From NCBI RefSeq assembly GCF_003944765.1, contig NZ_RWIU01000001.1, forward strand, positions 248,001-312,000: a DNA stretch of 64,000 nt. Direction: 5' to 3'. The notes beneath the pieces were generated by a model. The model did not search any database. It was given only the letters and a program-made list of their open reading frames with translations, and was not told the origin of the DNA. This stretch comes from Hymenobacter perfusus (GTDB lineage Bacteria > Bacteroidota > Bacteroidia > Cytophagales > Hymenobacteraceae). Positions 7,963 to 16,440 of the stretch are shown here, piece by piece; the first letter of the stretch is position 1, and each line of letters starts with the position of its first letter. A program made the position numbers and the translations under genes.

Positions 7963-8835
7963 ATGCCGCTCACCGCCTACCGTCGGGCCCTGCCCCTGCT
8001 GCGCATTCCGTTTTCCGTGTACCTCATGCCGGTGTTCTGGTTTGGGTTGAGCGCGCTGCGGCAGCCATTTAGTCCGTGGCGGGCCGCCGGCGTGTTTGTG
8101 GTGCTGCACCTGCTGGCATATCCGGCTTCCAACGGCTACAACAGCTACTACGACCGGGACGAGGGCAGTATTGGCGGGCTGCGCCGGCCGCCGAAAGTAT
8201 CCCGCGAGCTGCTGCATCTGGTGTGGCTGTTCGATGTGCTGGCCGTGGTGGGCGCGGGCTTCCTGAGCCTGTGGTTTGCGGCGCTGGTAGCCGTGTACCT
8301 GCTGGTATCCAAGGCATACAGCTACGAAGGAATTCGCCTGAAAAAGTATCCGCTGCTGAGTACGGCCGTGGTGGTGGTATTTCAGGGGGCTTACACGTTC
8401 TTGATGACGCAGGTAGGCGTGGCCGCCAGTCTTACCCAGGTATCCGCGCCCGATAATCTGGTGCTGGCGCTGGTGAGCAGCCTGTTTCTGTGCGGCTCCT
8501 ATCCGCTTACCCAGGTGTATCAGCACGAGGAAGATGCGCGGCGCGGCGACCGGACGCTGAGCCTGCGGCTGGGCATTCGGGGTACGTTTGTGTTTGCGGG
8601 ACTGGCCCTGGCGGCTGGGGCGGCTCTGCTGGCCGCCACCTATTTATATCGGCAGGAGGAGCGGCATCTGTTGCTGTTTCTGGTGGCTACCGGGCCGGTT
8701 GTGTTCCTGTTTGGGCAATGGGCCCGAGCCGTGTGGCAGCAGGAGGCCGCCGCCGACTTTGACCACACGATGCGCATGAACCAGGTTTCTTCCCTGTGTA
8801 TGAGCGTGGCATTTGCGCTGATGCTGCTCTGGTAG
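7963..8835 (+). CDS. UbiA-family prenyltransferase
   Basis: 290 residues, about eight or nine membrane helices. UbiA enzymes transfer prenyl chains from isoprenoid diphosphates to an aromatic or other acceptor in the membrane. The first Asp-rich site is present in variant form as NSYYDRDEGSIGG (around residues 55-67) and the second as YQHEEDARRGDRTLSLRLG (around 185-203), both at the right place between helices. Acceptor cannot be told; the preceding methyltransferase could work on the same product. The start is the first Met ahead of the helix PLLRIPFSVYLMPVFWF. Confidence 0.85.
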   Translation: MPLTAYRRALPLLRIPFSVYLMPVFWFGLSALRQPFSPWRAAGVFVVLHLLAYPASNGYNSYYDRDEGSIGGLRRPPKVSRELLHLVWLFDVLAVVGAGFLSLWFAALVAVYLLVSKAYSYEGIRLKKYPLLSTAVVVVFQGAYTFLMTQVGVAASLTQVSAPDNLVLALVSSLFLCGSYPLTQVYQHEEDARRGDRTLSLRLGIRGTFVFAGLALAAGAALLAATYLYRQEERHLLLFLVATGPVVFLFGQWARAVWQQEAAADFDHTMRMNQVSSLCMSVAFALMLLW

Positions 8836-8908
8836 CCAAGCCAACGGCCGGGCCGTTGCCTGCGTATCAGGAAATTATTACGTTCTCCCACGTATTCCCA
8901 TTTACTGC

Positions 8909-9538
8909 ATGCGTCTGTCCCTGCTACTTCCCCTGCTGCCGTTAGCGGTGGCCTGTTCCTCCCCCGAGCAAACGGCTACCGCCACTTCTTCCGCGCCCCT
9001 CCCCGACTCGGCAACCACCCAACTGGAGCCGATGGATACAACCCGCCCGGCCACGGTGGACGCGCAGGCCGATACGCTACTCACCGCCCGCAGCCGCCAT
9101 CTGTTTTCCTCCGCCGCTTCGCCCGACGTATTTTCACTGGTGTTGCGTGGCTCTTCCGTCCTGACTGGTGAAGCAACCCTGACCGTTACCAACGCTTCGG
9201 GAGAGGTAATCTTCCGCGAAGTCCTGTCTTCTTCTGATCTGGAGGCGGCTATGGTGTATGAGATGAAAGGCCCAACAGCTACCCAGGCGGAGCGCGAAGC
9301 CTACGTGCGCCAACGTACCAAGGACTTCTTCGCCGAAAAGAATTTCCACCGCCCGGCAGTACCTAAAACGGCTACTTACCCGGCGGCGGCCGAAGCTCCG
9401 GCCGGCCTCGATCAGGCCGCTTGGCAAGACCTGCAGCGCCGCCCCGAGGCCGTCAGCTTTCATTATCTGGTGGGCAAGGAAGACCGCCGCGCCATTGCCT
9501 GGTCGCCATTGCGCAAACAGGTGGTACATCTGCCATAG
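8909..9538 (+). CDS. Predicted lipoprotein, unknown function
   Basis: 209 residues. The N-terminus MRLSLLLPLLPLAVACSS is a lipoprotein signal with Cys16 as lipid attachment point, followed by a Ser/Thr/Pro-rich linker. The folded part (about 60-209) starts RSRHLFSSAASPDVFSLVL, contains a predicted beta segment GEATLTVTNASGEVIFREV, and ends KEDRRAIAWSPLRKQVVHLP. No family recognised. It is followed by an intrinsic terminator. Confidence 0.72.
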   Translation: MRLSLLLPLLPLAVACSSPEQTATATSSAPLPDSATTQLEPMDTTRPATVDAQADTLLTARSRHLFSSAASPDVFSLVLRGSSVLTGEATLTVTNASGEVIFREVLSSSDLEAAMVYEMKGPTATQAEREAYVRQRTKDFFAEKNFHRPAVPKTATYPAAAEAPAGLDQAAWQDLQRRPEAVSFHYLVGKEDRRAIAWSPLRKQVVHLP

Positions 9539-9577
9539 CCGACGTCTGGCGTTGATTATTTCCTATGTGCGCTACCG

Positions 9578-9611
9578 AAAAAGCCGAAGCAGCTTGTGCT
9601 TCGGCTTTTTT
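9578..9611. terminator. Bidirectional intrinsic terminator
   Basis: Arms AAAAAGCCGAAGC and GCTTCGGCTTTTT around a 7-base loop, with an A-tract on one side and a T-tract on the other, between the convergent genes ending at 9538 and 9633. Confidence 0.85.
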
Positions 9612-9632
9612 GTGGCGGCTACCTTTCGGTAT

Positions 9633-10289
9633 TTACGCATTATCAGGTTGGTTCAGGGCCTCTTCCAGACGGGCGGCAAAGGTTTCGTAGGGCTGATAGC
9701 CCCGAGCCAGTACGTAGCCCTGCGAGCCAATCCGTAGAATACTAGTCGGGAACCCCTGCACGCCAATTTTTCCCACGGCGGCAAATTCCAGAATAGTCCC
9801 CCGAATAACTTCCCGGCTTGCTAAACGCGCCCGGAAGTCGGCCGTGTCGAGGCCGTAGGGAGCTACCAGCGCATCGTACGTGGCGGGGTCGTTGAGGTCG
9901 GCTCCGTGCTGAAAGTAGGCCTGCTGCACCTCGTGGGCGAATTGGGCAGCCTCGTCCTGGCGCAGCTGGCGGAAAGCGTGAATGGCCCTACTCGGCGGCT
10001 CCGAATCCTGCCGGCGGCTGCCCTCCTGCCCCACCTCCTGAAAAGCGGCCCCAAACTCTACGCTGGCAACACGGGCCACCTGCGCCAGTGCGCCGGTCAG
10101 GCCGTGCCAGTTCTCCCCGATGGGTCCCACCTGCTCGCCGGTTATCATGCCACCGCACAGCACCGATACAGCTACCCGCCCGGCAAACTCCCGCTGCACC
10201 CGCTGAATCACGGGGCTCATGCCGTAGCACCAGCCACACAAGGGGTCAGAGAGGTAAAGCAGTTCAGGCAGGTCAGGTTGTTGTTCCAT
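9633..10289 (-). CDS. DsbA-family (FrnE-like) thioredoxin-fold oxidoreductase
   Basis: 218 residues, the usual size for the cytosolic DsbA/FrnE group. The N-terminus runs into LLYLSDPLCGWCYGMSP, giving a CGWC redox centre at about residues 18-21. The central helical insertion follows (LPELL..FRQLRQDEAAQFAHEVQQAY), and the cis-Pro loop is seen as GVQGFPTSIL. No signal peptide, so it is probably cytoplasmic, where it would reduce or rearrange disulfides. The TACTTTTG promoter box ends only 6 bases before the ATG, which supports this start and implies a leaderless or nearly leaderless mRNA. Confidence 0.88.
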   Translation of the reverse strand: MEQQPDLPELLYLSDPLCGWCYGMSPVIQRVQREFAGRVAVSVLCGGMITGEQVGPIGENWHGLTGALAQVARVASVEFGAAFQEVGQEGSRRQDSEPPSRAIHAFRQLRQDEAAQFAHEVQQAYFQHGADLNDPATYDALVAPYGLDTADFRARLASREVIRGTILEFAAVGKIGVQGFPTSILRIGSQGYVLARGYQPYETFAARLEEALNQPDNA

Positions 10290-10294
10290 GAGGG

Positions 10295-10302
10295 CAAAAG
10301 TA
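10295..10302 (-). promoter_or_regulatory. -7 promoter box of the DsbA-like gene
   Basis: Reads TACTTTTG on the minus strand, an exact TAnnTTTG match, ending 6 bases before the start codon. Confidence 0.55.
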
Positions 10303-10366
10303 CCGGGAACAATCTTTTACTCCAATCCATCATCGGTTTATCCAGATGGCCGTGCCAGCAACAAAA

Positions 10367-10390
10367 TGCCCCGGCTTGTAGACCGGGGCA
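10367..10390 (-). terminator. Probable intrinsic terminator of the T9SS gene
   Basis: Arms TGCCCCGG and CCGGGGCA with an 8-base loop; on the minus strand the stem is followed by TTTTG. It lies 28 bases after the stop of the gene ending at 10418. Confidence 0.6.
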
Positions 10391-10417
10391 CAGTATACTT
10401 CAGCAAATTAACTTTAG

Positions 10418-12085
10418 TTACTCCACTACCAGCCGGGCCGTACGCATTCCGGTTCGCACCAGATACAGGCCGGGCTTCACGCCTGACAACTGCAGGAGGC
10501 TGTTTCCGGCAGGCTGCATACGTAGCACCCGGCCAGTCATGTCCAGCAACTGTATGGGTCGGTTTGCGGCTCCCTGCACCTGCACATACTGCTGGGCCGG
10601 ATTAGGCAGCAGCACCAGCGCCATAGCTGAGGTTTCCGGCCCCGTCACCACTACTACCGATGAGTAAGTACCGGTGCCATCCGTATCTACCTGCCGCAGC
10701 CGGTAGTATGTTAGCTGCACCAGAGGTTGTTCATCCAGAAACACATATTCTGCTCCTTGAAAGCCGTTTTCCATACCTTTTACTTTCGCCAGAGGCTGAA
10801 AATTTTCGGCATTAGCACCCCGCTCCACCACAAAGTAAGCGTTCTGCATTTCCATAGCCGTACTCCACTTCACCAGTACGCCCTGGCTCTGGCGCACGGC
10901 ACTAAAGCTGACCAGCGTAACCGGCAACGGCGTAGCGGAGCAGAACGTGGTAGTTGCCCCTACTGTGCCATTCTGCGTGTCGAACCCGCTGGTGGGGTTG
11001 CCGGCGTCGCAGAAGTCGAGCCGGCCGGATACCCCAAAGGTACCAGTGTTGGTTGAGGCTCCCGCTACCGTAACACTTCCCCGTCCGGGCGCGGCCGGGC
11101 CGGCAAACGTGCCGTTATTAGTGAAAGCTCCAGCCACGATGATCCGGTTAGTATTCGTGACGGTACCGCTGTAGTTAAAGAAATCAGCGGAAGTACGCAG
11201 CACACCCGTGTTGGTAGTCGTGCCCTGGTCGTTGTAGAAAGTAGTGGCCTGCACGGTGCCCGCATTAGTGAGCGTGGCAGTGCTATTAATACTCAGGGCA
11301 TTGGTCGTGAGCGTGGCACCACTGCTATTGGTAATGGTAGCTGTGCTCTGCACGTCTACCCGGCTGGCCCCGAACGTCATTGAGCCCTGATTAACTAACT
11401 GCGTGGAGGTACCATTAAAGCCCAGCGTGGGGAAGGTAGCAGTGTTGGTATTGGTGAAGCGGTTGGTGCCGGGCGATAAGCCCAGGCCTACATTCCACGT
11501 CCCGTTATTAGTAATATCGAGCGAACTGCCTGCACCCGTATTGATAGTCGTGCTCCATGTACTCCCACTGGCGTTGGTCAGAGTAAGCGGGGCCGCTACG
11601 CCGTTGAACCGGCTTGCAGAGGCCCATGTACCGCTGTTAGCAACCGTAGTGGCAGCCGTAACCCCATCAATGTTGCCACCCCACGAGCCCGTATTATTGA
11701 TAGTACCACCCCGAAACGTTCCTAGGGTGGCATTCATCGTCCCATTGTTATTGATGGTAAGAGAGGTAGCCGCTGCATTGAGCGTTATCGTCGCTGTGGC
11801 GTCAATACCGGAAGCTGAATTAATGTTTAGGGTACATCCGGAATGGTTTATTATGATAGTTCTACTGAAGCCGACGGTAGCCACGCAGATTGTCTGGTTA
11901 GGCCCCGCGGTAGTGTAGGTTCGGTTACCATTGTTGCTGATTGTTTCTGTGCACTGGGCCTGTACGTGCGAACTGGTACCCATTAGACAGACAAACAGCC
12001 AAGTACAAAGCAGCGGAAATCCAGATTTCTTCACAGACAATGATTGAAACCAGAGTGGCAGCGTGGTTGAGGTGTGCATAAGCAT
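10418..12085 (-). CDS. Secreted beta-helix-like protein with type IX secretion sorting domain
   Basis: About 555 residues. A signal peptide precedes ...LFVCLMGTSSHVQAQ. The central part (about 60-360) is rich in Asn, Thr, Ser and Gly with repeated short motifs of the type xxxNxGTxxxxxxxxNN, as in parallel beta-helix or autotransporter-like surface proteins. Near 395-480 a domain LPVTLVSFSAVRQSQGVLVKW..FVVERG matches the Ig-like module that often precedes T9SS sorting signals. The C-terminal 75 residues (LPNPAQQYVQVQG ... GLYLVRTG) are a typical type A sorting domain. A longer frame to 12160 exists, but its extra residues are Lys/hydrophobic without a better signal. Function: probably a cell-surface or secreted adhesin-like protein. 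Confidence 0.83.
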   Translation of the reverse strand: MLMHTSTTLPLWFQSLSVKKSGFPLLCTWLFVCLMGTSSHVQAQCTETISNNGNRTYTTAGPNQTICVATVGFSRTIIINHSGCTLNINSASGIDATATITLNAAATSLTINNNGTMNATLGTFRGGTINNTGSWGGNIDGVTAATTVANSGTWASASRFNGVAAPLTLTNASGSTWSTTINTGAGSSLDITNNGTWNVGLGLSPGTNRFTNTNTATFPTLGFNGTSTQLVNQGSMTFGASRVDVQSTATITNSSGATLTTNALSINSTATLTNAGTVQATTFYNDQGTTTNTGVLRTSADFFNYSGTVTNTNRIIVAGAFTNNGTFAGPAAPGRGSVTVAGASTNTGTFGVSGRLDFCDAGNPTSGFDTQNGTVGATTTFCSATPLPVTLVSFSAVRQSQGVLVKWSTAMEMQNAYFVVERGANAENFQPLAKVKGMENGFQGAEYVFLDEQPLVQLTYYRLRQVDTDGTGTYSSVVVVTGPETSAMALVLLPNPAQQYVQVQGAANRPIQLLDMTGRVLRMQPAGNSLLQLSGVKPGLYLVRTGMRTARLVVE

Positions 12086-12260
12086 GACCAGGCTTAGATG
12101 AGTGCAAATTTTTTTGCGTAAAGTAATAAATAAAACAATCTTATTCCTACTATGAATCACATATATTCAAAATGGGAATTTCTTATCAGTCATATAGCTA
12201 CTCACTTACTATATTCCATACTGTGTGGTAGAGCTTACTCTTATTAGAACAGCTTTTTCA

Positions 12261-12338
12261 CAACCCTGCTGATTTAACGACAAGAGGCCCGATTTGCAGC
12301 TGCAAATCGGGCCTCTTGTCGTTAAATCAGCAGGGTTG
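12261..12338. repeat. 78-bp perfect loopless palindrome after rho
   Basis: Both 39-base halves match without a single mismatch; the centre is between 12299 and 12300 (GCAG/CTGC). It begins one base after the rho stop codon. It has no T-tract after the stem, so it is not a standard intrinsic terminator; it may act as an mRNA 3' stabilising hairpin or a transcription stop. Confidence 0.9.
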
Positions 12339-12339
12339 C

Positions 12340-14571
12340 TTAGCCGTTCATGGCCAGCAGGAACTCGTTATTGTCGCGGGTGCCTTTCATGCGGTCCTTG
12401 AGGAACTCCATGGCCTCGGCCGCCGTCATGTCCGACATAAACTTGCGCAGTACCCAGATGCGGTTCAGTTCGTCCTTGCTCATGAGCAGGTCTTCGCGGC
12501 GGGTACCGGATGCGGGTACATCGATGGCCGGGAAGATGCGCTTGTTGGCCAGCTTACGGTCCAGCTGCAGTTCCATGTTGCCGGTGCCTTTGAATTCCTC
12601 GAAGATAACCTCGTCCATTTTGGAGCCGGTTTCGATGAGGGCCGTAGCCACGATGGTCAGGGAGCCGCCATTTTCCACGTTGCGGGCCGCCCCGAAGAAG
12701 CGCTTGGGCTTGTGCAACGCATTGGCATCCACACCACCCGAGAGAATTTTACCCGAAGCCGGCTGCACCGTGTTGTAAGCGCGGGCCAAGCGGGTAATCG
12801 AGTCGAGCAGAATCACTACGTCGTGGCCGCACTCCACGAGGCGCTTGGCTTTTTCCATGGCAATGGTGGCAATTTTGACGTGGCGGTCAGCCGTTTCATC
12901 GAAGGTTGAGCTGAGCACCTCGGCTTTCACCGAGCGGGCCATGTCCGTTACCTCTTCCGGGCGTTCATCAATGAGCAGAATCATCAGATAAACCTCCGGA
13001 TGGTTTTCGGAAATAGCATTGGCAATTTCCTGGAGCAGCACGGTTTTACCCGTTTTAGGCTGCGCCACAATCAGGCCGCGCTGGCCTTTGCCGATGGGCG
13101 CAAACAGATCCATGATCCGGGTACTGTACTGGGCCGATTTGGTGGTGAGCTTCAGGCGTTCCTCGGCAAACAGGGGCGTGAGGTTGCTGAACGGAATCCG
13201 GTCCCGGGCATCTTCCACCGAGCGACCATTTATGCCTTCCACGCTTACCAGCGCAAAGTATTTTTCTCCATCGCGCGGGGGCCGGATGGTGCATTTCACC
13301 GTGTCACCGGCTTTCAGGCCGAATTGCTTCACCTGCTGCGGAGCCACGTAAATATCGTCGGGGGAAGCGAGGTAGTTGTAGAAAGGGCTGCGCAGGAAGC
13401 CATAGCCGCCGTCAGGCATCATTTCCAGGGTTCCGTCCCCGGGAATGGTAATATCGAAGTCCTGTCGTGCCGGCCGCTGCTCCGCCCGCTCGGCACGGGC
13501 CGGCTGCTCGCCGGTACCGTTTTGGCGCTCAGTGAGGCGTTGCTCCTGGCGCTGCTGGCGTTGCAGTTCCCGGGCCGCATACCGTTCCTCGCGGCGCTGC
13601 TCACGCTGGTCGCGGGCGTCGGGGCGGCCGCCCTCGCGCAGGTTGCGGGGTTGTTCGGGGCGGCTGCCGTCGCGCGGGGTACCCTCCTGGCGGGCATCGG
13701 TGCGGGGCTGATCATTGCGCAGGTCCCGAGGCTGCTCGGCGCGGCTGTTGCTGTCGGGCCGGATTTCGGTGCGGGCAGCGTCCGTACGCGCTTCCCGGGG
13801 AATGTACTCCCGACCGTCGCGGAAAATACGTGGCTGCTCGAGGCGGCCCTCACGCAGTGGCGCAGGCGCAGTGGGGTCGATGGGCCGGGGGTCACGCATC
13901 GGAGCTACGGGAGCTTCCACGGCCGTTTCAGTAACCGGGGCAGCTTCCTCGGCTGCTGCTGCGGCTTCAGTACCCGCTACAATAGGCCGACCGGCCCGGT
14001 CGGTGCGCGTACGGCGCTCCGGCCGCTGGTACAGCTTCACAGGACGCTCGATGCTGGCCGAATCCTCAGTCGGAGTCTCCTCAGCGGAAGCCGTACCGGT
14101 TGATTCAGCCACGGCAGGTTCGGTAGCAACTGGGGTTGATTCCGTGTCTACGGCCGGAGCTTCCGGGGCAACAGGACCTGCAAGGGCTACGGGGGCAGTT
14201 TCGGTTTCACCGGCGGTTACTTCGGCAGAGGCCGGGGCCGCCACTTTGCCGCGAGCCGGACGGGCTGCCGCCGGGCGGGCCGCACGCGTACCGGTGGTTT
14301 TGGCGGCGGGAGCCGCTTTGGCCACAGGCGTTTTAACCGCCGGAACTTCCACCGGTTCCGGATCGGGCGCGGCGGGCGTGGCAGGCACGGCAACTTCGCC
14401 GGATTTCACTTTTTGGGGAAGCTTATCAGTGGGCGTAATGGCCTGCTGGTCGAGAATCTTATAGATAAGATCCTGTTTGCTGAGTTTTTTGAAATTACCC
14501 ACCTTCAGGGTTTCAGCAACTTCTTTTAGTTCGGACAGCAAACGGTCCTTTAACTCGTCAATAGTGTACAT
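12340..14571 (-). CDS. rho: Transcription termination factor Rho with large disordered insert
   Basis: 743 residues against about 420 in Escherichia coli. Order: Rho N-terminal helical domain (1-50, [34 protein letters not shown]); a low-complexity Ala/Pro/Glu then Arg/Gln/Asp-rich segment (about 52-370); cold-shock-like RNA-binding domain (about 372-450, [15 protein letters not shown]); hexameric RNA helicase ATPase with P-loop [12 protein letters not shown] near 499-510, Walker B-like [16 protein letters not shown] and Q-loop region [21 protein letters not shown]. It unwinds and releases RNA from polymerase. Disordered inserts are known in Bacteroidota Rho, and in Bacteroides such an insert has been linked to condensate formation; whether this one behaves so is inference. 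Possibly monocistronic. Confidence 0.97.
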   Translation of the reverse strand: MYTIDELKDRLLSELKEVAETLKVGNFKKLSKQDLIYKILDQQAITPTDKLPQKVKSGEVAVPATPAAPDPEPVEVPAVKTPVAKAAPAAKTTGTRAARPAAARPARGKVAAPASAEVTAGETETAPVALAGPVAPEAPAVDTESTPVATEPAVAESTGTASAEETPTEDSASIERPVKLYQRPERRTRTDRAGRPIVAGTEAAAAAEEAAPVTETAVEAPVAPMRDPRPIDPTAPAPLREGRLEQPRIFRDGREYIPREARTDAARTEIRPDSNSRAEQPRDLRNDQPRTDARQEGTPRDGSRPEQPRNLREGGRPDARDQREQRREERYAARELQRQQRQEQRLTERQNGTGEQPARAERAEQRPARQDFDITIPGDGTLEMMPDGGYGFLRSPFYNYLASPDDIYVAPQQVKQFGLKAGDTVKCTIRPPRDGEKYFALVSVEGINGRSVEDARDRIPFSNLTPLFAEERLKLTTKSAQYSTRIMDLFAPIGKGQRGLIVAQPKTGKTVLLQEIANAISENHPEVYLMILLIDERPEEVTDMARSVKAEVLSSTFDETADRHVKIATIAMEKAKRLVECGHDVVILLDSITRLARAYNTVQPASGKILSGGVDANALHKPKRFFGAARNVENGGSLTIVATALIETGSKMDEVIFEEFKGTGNMELQLDRKLANKRIFPAIDVPASGTRREDLLMSKDELNRIWVLRKFMSDMTAAEAMEFLKDRMKGTRDNNEFLLAMNG

Positions 14572-15056
14572 AGGTAGCGGTGAAGCAAAAAAGGGGCGGG
14601 GCGGCGAAAAGCCTAAAATGGGGCAGCACAGGCCAGTCTGGGCACAAAAGACAGCCGCAACGCGGCGCCCAACGCAGAAAGAAGCGAGAAGTAAAAACCG
14701 TGGGTGGAGCCAACTGGCGCGAAAAGCGGAGTGCAGGCCAGGCGCGGTAAAAATGCCATCGGGCCCGCCAACCAGGGTCAGCTTGTATGTGCAATGTTAG
14801 CGGAATGCGGGGGAACTGCCAAATCGGATGATGGATTTTGCAGTTTGGGTAGCGTACGCAGGTTTTGCCCCAAAGGATACAGCCGTTTAACCACTTAAAC
14901 AGTGGCTTGGATTGCCAACGACGCAAGCCAGCGGAACAGTTCCCGGCCGCCCGGAGTGCCAGAAACAGGGCCGCATTCCGGCCTGTTCCGTAACCTGCCA
15001 AGAACTTCACTGGCCAGAGTGGCCAATGGAATTCTGCTTCATCGGCCGCAAACTTC
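14572..15056. other. Divergent intergenic region between rho and serS
   Basis: About 485 bases with only unconvincing frames. It must hold the rho promoter, but no exact TAnnTTTG box was found on the minus strand. No hairpin or conserved RNA was recognised. Confidence 0.5.
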
Positions 15057-15064
15057 TACTTTTG
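15057..15064 (+). promoter_or_regulatory. -7 promoter box of serS
   Basis: TACTTTTG, an exact match to TAnnTTTG, 29 bases before the serS ATG. Confidence 0.6.
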
Positions 15065-15093
15065 TTTAATTCCAATCCGCGTTTTCTGCCGTT

Positions 15094-16368
15094 ATGCTGC
15101 AAGTTTCCGTCCTGAAAGAACATACCGCCGCCGTGCTGGCTGGCCTGGCCAAACGAAACTATAAAACTGCCGAAGCCGACGTGCAGGCCATTCTGGCGCT
15201 GGATCAGCGGCGGAAGGATCTGCAAACCGCCCACGACCAGGCGCAGGCCGAGGCGAATGAGCTGGCCCGCCAGATCGGGGGACTGATGAAGGCCGGCAAT
15301 AAGGCCGAGGCCGAGACGCTAAAAGTCCGTACTGCTGAGCTCAAGCAGCAGAACAAGGCCCACGCCGAAGAACTGACCGAAGTAGAAAAGGAGCTGCAGC
15401 AAACGCTCTACAAGTTGCCCAACGTGCCCCACAGCAGCGTGCCGGCGGGCCGCTCGGCCGACGACAACGAGGTAGTGCGGGAAGTAGGCACCAAGCCTGA
15501 GCTACCCGCCGACGCCAAACCCCACTGGGACCTGATTGAGCAGTACGACATCATCGACTTCGCGCTGGGCAACAAGATTACGGGAGCCGGTTTCCCAGTC
15601 TACAAGGGCCAGGGTGCGCGGTTGCAACGGGCGCTCATCAACTTTTTCCTGGATGAGGCCCGGGCCGCCGGATACACGGAAATTCAGCCCCCGATTCTGG
15701 TCAACGAAGCCAGCGGCTACGGTACCGGCCAGCTCCCCGACAAGGAAGGCCAGATGTACCATTCCACGGCCGACGACCTGTACCTGATTCCAACGGCCGA
15801 GGTGCCCATCACCAACCTCTACCGCGACGAGATTATTGCGCCCGAGCAACTGCCCATCCGGAATGCTGGCTACACGCCCTGCTTCCGCCGCGAGGCCGGC
15901 AGCTGGGGTGCCCACGTCCGGGGCCTCAACCGCCTGCACCAGTTCGATAAAGTTGAGATTGTACAAATTACCCAGCCTGAGCAGAGCTACTTGGCTCTGG
16001 AAGGGATGGTAGCGCACATTGAGAGCCTACTGCAGAAGCTGGAGTTGCCGTACCGGGTGCTGCGCCTCTGCGGCGGGGATATGGGCTTTACGTCGGCTCT
16101 TACCTTCGACCTGGAAGTATGGAGCGCGGCCCAGCAACGCTGGCTGGAGGTAAGCTCGGCGTCTAACTTTGAAACCTACCAGGCCAACCGCCTGAAGCTG
16201 CGCTACCGCACCGAAAACAACAAAACACAACTGCTGCACACGCTCAACGGGTCGGCGCTGGCGCTGCCCCGCATTGTGGCGGCCCTGCTGGAAAACAACC
16301 AGACGCCCGAGGGTATCCGCCTGCCGGCAGTGCTGCACTCCTACTGCGGCTTCAGCCAGATCGGTTAA
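15094..16368 (+). CDS. serS: Serine--tRNA ligase
   Basis: 424 residues, normal for bacterial SerRS. It charges tRNA-Ser (and tRNA-Sec where present) with serine in the cytoplasm. The N-terminal antiparallel coiled-coil arm that grips the long variable arm of the tRNA spans about residues 30-105 (QAEANELARQIGGLMKAG...ELTEVEKELQQTL). Class II core: motif 2 FRREAGSWG, the ATP/Ser site around TFDLEVWSA and EVSSASNFETYQANRL, and motif 3 HTLNGSALALPRIVAALLE. A clear promoter box precedes the gene, and a long hairpin terminator follows. Complete and ordinary. Confidence 0.98.
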   Translation: MLQVSVLKEHTAAVLAGLAKRNYKTAEADVQAILALDQRRKDLQTAHDQAQAEANELARQIGGLMKAGNKAEAETLKVRTAELKQQNKAHAEELTEVEKELQQTLYKLPNVPHSSVPAGRSADDNEVVREVGTKPELPADAKPHWDLIEQYDIIDFALGNKITGAGFPVYKGQGARLQRALINFFLDEARAAGYTEIQPPILVNEASGYGTGQLPDKEGQMYHSTADDLYLIPTAEVPITNLYRDEIIAPEQLPIRNAGYTPCFRREAGSWGAHVRGLNRLHQFDKVEIVQITQPEQSYLALEGMVAHIESLLQKLELPYRVLRLCGGDMGFTSALTFDLEVWSAAQQRWLEVSSASNFETYQANRLKLRYRTENNKTQLLHTLNGSALALPRIVAALLENNQTPEGIRLPAVLHSYCGFSQIG

Positions 16369-16378
16369 AGCTGCTCAT

Positions 16379-16423
16379 CACCAAAAAAGCCTGCTTCCGT
16401 TCTGTAAGCAGGCTTTTTTGGTG
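16379..16423. terminator. Bidirectional intrinsic terminator with 18-bp perfect arms
   Basis: Arms 16379-16396 and 16406-16423 pair perfectly (core GCCTGCTT, flanked by A6/T6 and CACC/GGTG); 9-base loop. It separates the convergent serS and response-regulator kinase genes. Confidence 0.88.
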
Positions 16424-16440
16424 TAAATCCTAGCTGAAAA

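Noticed and set aside
13000..14103. 367-codon plus-strand frame antisense to rho
   Set aside because: It lies opposite the disordered, GC-rich part of rho; its Ala/Leu/Gly/Arg-rich product has no domain. A typical shadow of a high-GC gene.
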